From NCBI RefSeq assembly GCF_000182565.1, contig NW_015971544.1, forward strand, positions 1,007,815-1,071,814: a DNA stretch of 64,000 nt, written 5' to 3'. Numbering within the stretch: the first letter of the stretch is position 1; each line of letters opens with the position of its first letter. This document shows positions 60,761-64,000 of the stretch, in pieces. Origin of the DNA: Spizellomyces punctatus DAOM BR117 (Eukaryota; Chytridiomycota; Chytridiomycetes; Spizellomycetales; Spizellomycetaceae). Both the position numbers and the translations under genes were made by a program. Below the pieces are notes generated by a model. It was not told the origin of the DNA, did not search any database, and saw only the letters and a list, made by a program, of their open reading frames with translations.

Positions 60761-61123
60761 TCTGCAAAAATTTTGTAGTGCCTGAGGGTTCAATTTTCTC
60801 TTGTGATGCGCGGAGAACTGTTCATCGTTAGGTTTGTGGTGCTGTGTACATATTGAAAATTTGACGTAATGCGATGACACCGATAATGCGCGGACTAAGT
60901 GAATGAGGCAAATATTATTCCATTTCTTGACAATGTCTCTGTCCAATGTCCAAACCGCCATTCAAATCGTTTCAAGAGATTTCAAGAGTACGGGACGCGA
61001 TCTATTGATGTATCCAACGTAGGAGACGCCAGAAACCCGTCCTCACAATGTTGAAACATTTCTCACCGCCCGAGGAGTATAACCTGCATTGTACATCCCA
61101 CTGCTAAACGCGTCAGGTATATT
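60761..61123. other. convergent intergenic region, CINP-like / VMA3
   Basis: About 360 bp between the 3' ends of the CINP-like gene and VMA3. Nothing beyond probable 3' untranslated sequence is seen. Confidence 0.4.
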
Positions 61124-62077
61124 TTAGCAGCCAAGAGATGGGTCCGCTTTGGTGTTCAAGATCAACGCGACTGCACGCAAAATAGGTTAAGAGGTGAGGA
61201 CAGACAAAGGGCAGAAAAGCTACATACCAATAAGCCCGTAAAGACCCAAAACTTCCGCAAAAATGAGGATCAAGATCATACCTAAAGCGAATTGTAATTA
61301 GCACGCAGGAAAGCCCTGTTGGACAAGATTACTTCTACTCACCAACAAAGAGACGGGGTTGTTGGGCCGTTCCACGGACACCTGCGTCACCCACAACACC
61401 AATGGCGAAACCAGCGGCCAACCCGCTCAAGCCAACGCTAAGACCAGCGGCAAGTTGAATGAATCCGGCAAAGAGGGACATTTTTGGTTGTACTGAAACA
61501 GAGATTCTTCATAAGATGCCACGATCATGTCGCACGTCCGCATTGATGAAGCTACTCACGGCCACCGCTGAGCAACACGGATACGACCAACCCGTAAATA
61601 CCAATGATACCAGCCTGCACGAGAAATTATTACTGATGTGCCCAAAAGAAATATCCTGACACAAGTTTGACCATACCATAACAACGGGGACAATGTTCTT
61701 GGTGATCAACTCGGGCCTCATGATACCCATAACAGAGATACCGACACCGGACTTTGCGGTTCCGTAAGCAGCTCCGAAACCTGTTTTGAGGAACAGAAAT
61801 TCCATAAGCTCCAGGTTCAAGACTGGATGAAGAGTACGAGCTCTGCTGTCCACGACATCTCCCTGCAGGAAGAGTTGTGCTGGACACGCTTGATGATGAT
61901 GAGACTTACAGCTGAAAACGATGGCGGCAGTGCATCCCATAGCTCCAAAGAAGGGGCTACATCAGACAACGATACAACGTCAGCGTTGAGTTTTTCATTA
62001 CGTGACCCAATATCAACGCGTAAAAAACAGATACTCCACCTGTAAACAGGGCAACCCTCAGTAAACGTAGTCGACAT
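61124..62077 (-). CDS. VMA3: V-ATPase proteolipid subunit c
   Basis: Forms the proton-carrying ring of the vacuolar H+-ATPase membrane sector. Seven exons (62040-62077, 61910-61956, 61677-61780, 61566-61614, 61343-61492, 61228-61281, 61124-61170) give 162 residues with four membrane helices. Helix 1 region [19 protein letters not shown], helix 2 [25 protein letters not shown], helix 3 [32 protein letters not shown], helix 4 [27 protein letters not shown]. The essential proton-binding Glu lies in helix 4 ([10 protein letters not shown]). The motif order and length fit VMA3 (c) rather than the longer c'' (VMA16); VMA11 (c') is not excluded. Confidence 0.95.
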
Positions 62078-62495
62078 CTTGATTGGCTAAAAACGAGAGG
62101 AATAGGGTATGTATTGTGTGCACAAAGAGGCTAGACAAGTCGCTTGAACAAGAGTGCTTTGTTTCTGAGGCACGAGTATGCAAGACTGCGCTTGAAAATA
62201 CGCGAAGGATGAAATGTACAGATGGTCGATGGGATGAAAATCCAACTCCGCGCGAGACCAAACGACGGAAAGCGTTGGGGGGAGTCCAAAGCGCCTCCTT
62301 GAATTTCGTCGTGGATGGGCTTAGTAAGGCTGGAAGGCCCGCAGTTGAGATTTCCATATATGGCTATATACATGTGGCACATTGTGGCTAGGGTTGCCTA
62401 CTGGTCTGAACAAGGAAGTCAGCTTTGTTCGTCGTTCGTTCGTTTTACTGTCCAAAATCATCAGCAATTTCCTTTTGGCAAAAACGAGCAAAGCC
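62078..62495. promoter_or_regulatory. divergent promoter region, VMA3 / SF3B5
   Basis: 418 bp between the start codons of two divergent housekeeping genes. No coding frame of note. No individual element could be assigned. Confidence 0.4.
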
Positions 62496-62950
62496 ATGTC
62501 CACAGCCGCCATGAACATGAACGCTCAGCTTGAGCACTGTGAGTAGTTTGTATAGGTATGCTTTTACCGTACTAACTACTGATCTCTTGTAATTATCCCT
62601 GTAGTGCAGTCCAAGCATGTCGGAACAGGGCATGCCGACACCAACAAATTGTGAGCTTTTTTTCTTTGTCTGAGCATCAAACACTACAAGTGACTTTCTA
62701 ACCACTATTCTGACCAGTGAGTGGGCAGTCAACCAGCATCGGGATACATACGCATCAGTTATTGGCCACAACACTTTGATCGCTTATTCGGCAGTGGCAG
62801 AGAATGAGAGTATTGGGAGAAAAAAGTTTGAAATGATTGAAAAAATGCTACAGCCATGGTGCGTTTCACATCGGGGGAATGCTATGCTTGGCGTACTGTG
62901 CTAACTTTATATCGTAATGTAGCGGTCTTCCCGTACCACGAGACGACTAA
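62496..62950 (+). CDS. splicing factor 3B subunit 5 (SF3b10)
   Basis: Smallest SF3b subunit of the U2 snRNP, bound to SF3B1 and SF3B3. Four exons (62496-62538, 62605-62650, 62718-62858, 62923-62950) give 85 residues, the family length (yeast Ysf3, human SF3B5). Signature blocks: NAQLEHLQSKHVGTGHADTNK, EWAVNQHRDTYASVIGHNTL, AVAENESIGRKKFEMIEKML, and the end QPCGLPVPRDD. All introns are short. With SmD2 and the DNAJC8-like gene it is one of several splicing genes in the window, without operon-like linkage. Confidence 0.95.
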
Positions 62951-63132
62951 TGATAGAATTTTTTCCCTCATGATTGCTTGCAAGAGGATCTGTACATAGT
63001 TCAAGTAGCGTGTCGATGAGTTGACGATGTATAATACTTTGGAGATGGCAGAGTAGAAGAGAATAAAGTCGCAAATTCCAAAATGTAACCTAATAGCACA
63101 ATTACAAGCCTGTGACTACCTAAGGACGAAAT

Positions 63133-64000
63133 CTAAATCTTGGTCAACGCATCCAAAAATCCCCTAGTTACATCCGCAATAATCGTTCTGTCCGGAACAC
63201 TTGCTGCTGTTCCATAGATGGCTGCCACATCGCCGTTACCCGCCTTGGGATCTTTACGAATTTGACCAACCGCTTCACGAAGATCTGCAAGCAAGGCGTC
63301 CGCAGAGTTACGGGTGAGCATGGTGCACGCGATGTGAATTGCTGGTGGGTTTTGGAGAATGTTTAGATGCCAGTGTTTTCTAGACAAGAGGTCGGCCACT
63401 GCATAAGTGCTGATCGGTGCCTTTGCAGCGAAAGCCACGACAGATACGACAGGATCTCCAACCAGCTGGAGACCTTCAATTTCCTGAACCCTATTTGCAT
63501 GGTGTCAGCTAAAAGGGTTTCTGAACTCCGTTAAAATATAAAGCGGCGAATACCCTTTTTTGATTTTCCGAGCAGTCTTCATGATTTGCTGGGTGGATTT
63601 TATATATCCATCTTCGCCAAAGTGAACCAAGGCCGCCCAACATCCAGCAACCAATGACCCAGGCCTAGACCCAGCGATGGTGGGTGATGCATAGATACCG
63701 CCTACATTCGAGTATTTAGTACATGTGTGAAACGCCGATACTGCCATATTTCACATCACACACCCGGCCATTCCGTCGTCACGAAATATTGATGGTCCCT
63801 AATGTCCTTGGACCGGTACATGATCACGGAAGATCCCTTTGGCGCGAACCCGTACTTGTGCGTGTCGACCGAAATTGAAGTAACGCCATCCACACGGAAA
63901 TCACATGGATGCTCCAGAGGATAGCCTGCCTTTTCTAAGAATGGTACGATAAAGCCACCTAGGCAGCAGTCCACATGCATCCCTATCTTGTGCTTCTTCG
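63133..64000 (-). CDS. DPL1: sphingosine-1-phosphate lyase, C-terminal part
   Basis: PLP-dependent ER enzyme that splits sphingoid base phosphates into a fatty aldehyde and phosphoethanolamine. The gene runs in from beyond the right edge; three exons are seen (63764-64000, 63554-63701, 63133-63490), covering roughly the C-terminal half. The catalytic region is intact: [17 protein letters not shown] with the PLP-pyridine Asp, and the Schiff-base Lys in [15 protein letters not shown]. Then [25 protein letters not shown], typical of the family, and the C-terminal domain [14 protein letters not shown] to DALTKI. N-terminal membrane anchor and substrate-binding parts are outside the window. Confidence 0.93.

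Overview
The window is a compact, intron-rich fungal nuclear segment. Nearly every gene is split by short GT-AG introns (mostly about 45-75 nt, often phase 1), and spliced reading frames were reconstructed by hand for about 30 genes. The content points to an early-diverging, flagellated (zoosporic, chytrid-like) fungus: typical fungal genes (bifunctional HIS7, a Kre9-like wall protein, SPX-ankyrin-GDPD phosphodiesterase, an Ark/Prk-type kinase) lie beside genes usually kept only where a motile cilium exists (a CCDC92-like coiled coil, dynein light chain roadblock, a PPIL6-like cyclophilin). The lineage call is inference; no rRNA or marker gene is present.

Layout. 0-2 kb: 3' half of a hybrid histidine kinase whose last receiver domain is frame-disrupted. 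2.1-2.7 kb: LITAF-like protein. 3.6-4.9 kb: unrecognised gene. 4.9-7.2 kb: gene-poor DNA with a degenerate TACC tract and an orphan HELGH-containing frame. 7.3-12 kb: COQ5 and IRE1, convergent. 12.9-17.8 kb: orphan 7TM protein, GT14 glycosyltransferase, Kre9-like GPI protein. 18.8-27.3 kb: Ark/Prk/AAK1-type kinase, cyclophilin-like protein, SNX-BAR sorting nexin, HIS7. 28.8-35.2 kb: ankyrin protein, DNAJC8-like protein, sugar/inositol transporter. 35.2-37.2 kb: gene-poor, one tRNA-like gene. 37.2-46.5 kb: PYROXD2-like oxidoreductase, Sec14 protein, roadblock, TRM2/TRMT2A methyltransferase, TAD2 deaminase, GPALPP1-like protein. 47.1-55.1 kb: sn1-specific diacylglycerol lipase, AIRIM-like small protein, GDE1. 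55.3-64 kb: CCDC92-like protein, PP2A catalytic subunit, SmD2, CINP-like protein, V-ATPase subunit c, SF3B5, and the 3' part of sphingosine-1-phosphate lyase running off the window.

How genes relate. There is no biosynthetic cluster, defence island or intact mobile element. Gene order alternates between divergent pairs with short shared promoters (SmD2/CINP, TAD2/GPALPP1, roadblock/TRM2, VMA3/SF3B5) and convergent pairs with 3' ends 50-200 bp apart. Themes recur by chance or loosely: membrane-lipid handling (DAG lipase, GDE1, Sec14, S1P lyase), endosome and vacuole (SNX-BAR, VMA3, Ark-type kinase), splicing (SmD2, SF3B5, DNAJC8, perhaps GPALPP1). The most unusual material is structural: a start-codon-only exon, a 10-nt microexon, two probable GC-AG introns, in-frame introns without stops, and a decayed receiver domain. 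Nothing here amounts to a convincing new multi-gene system.
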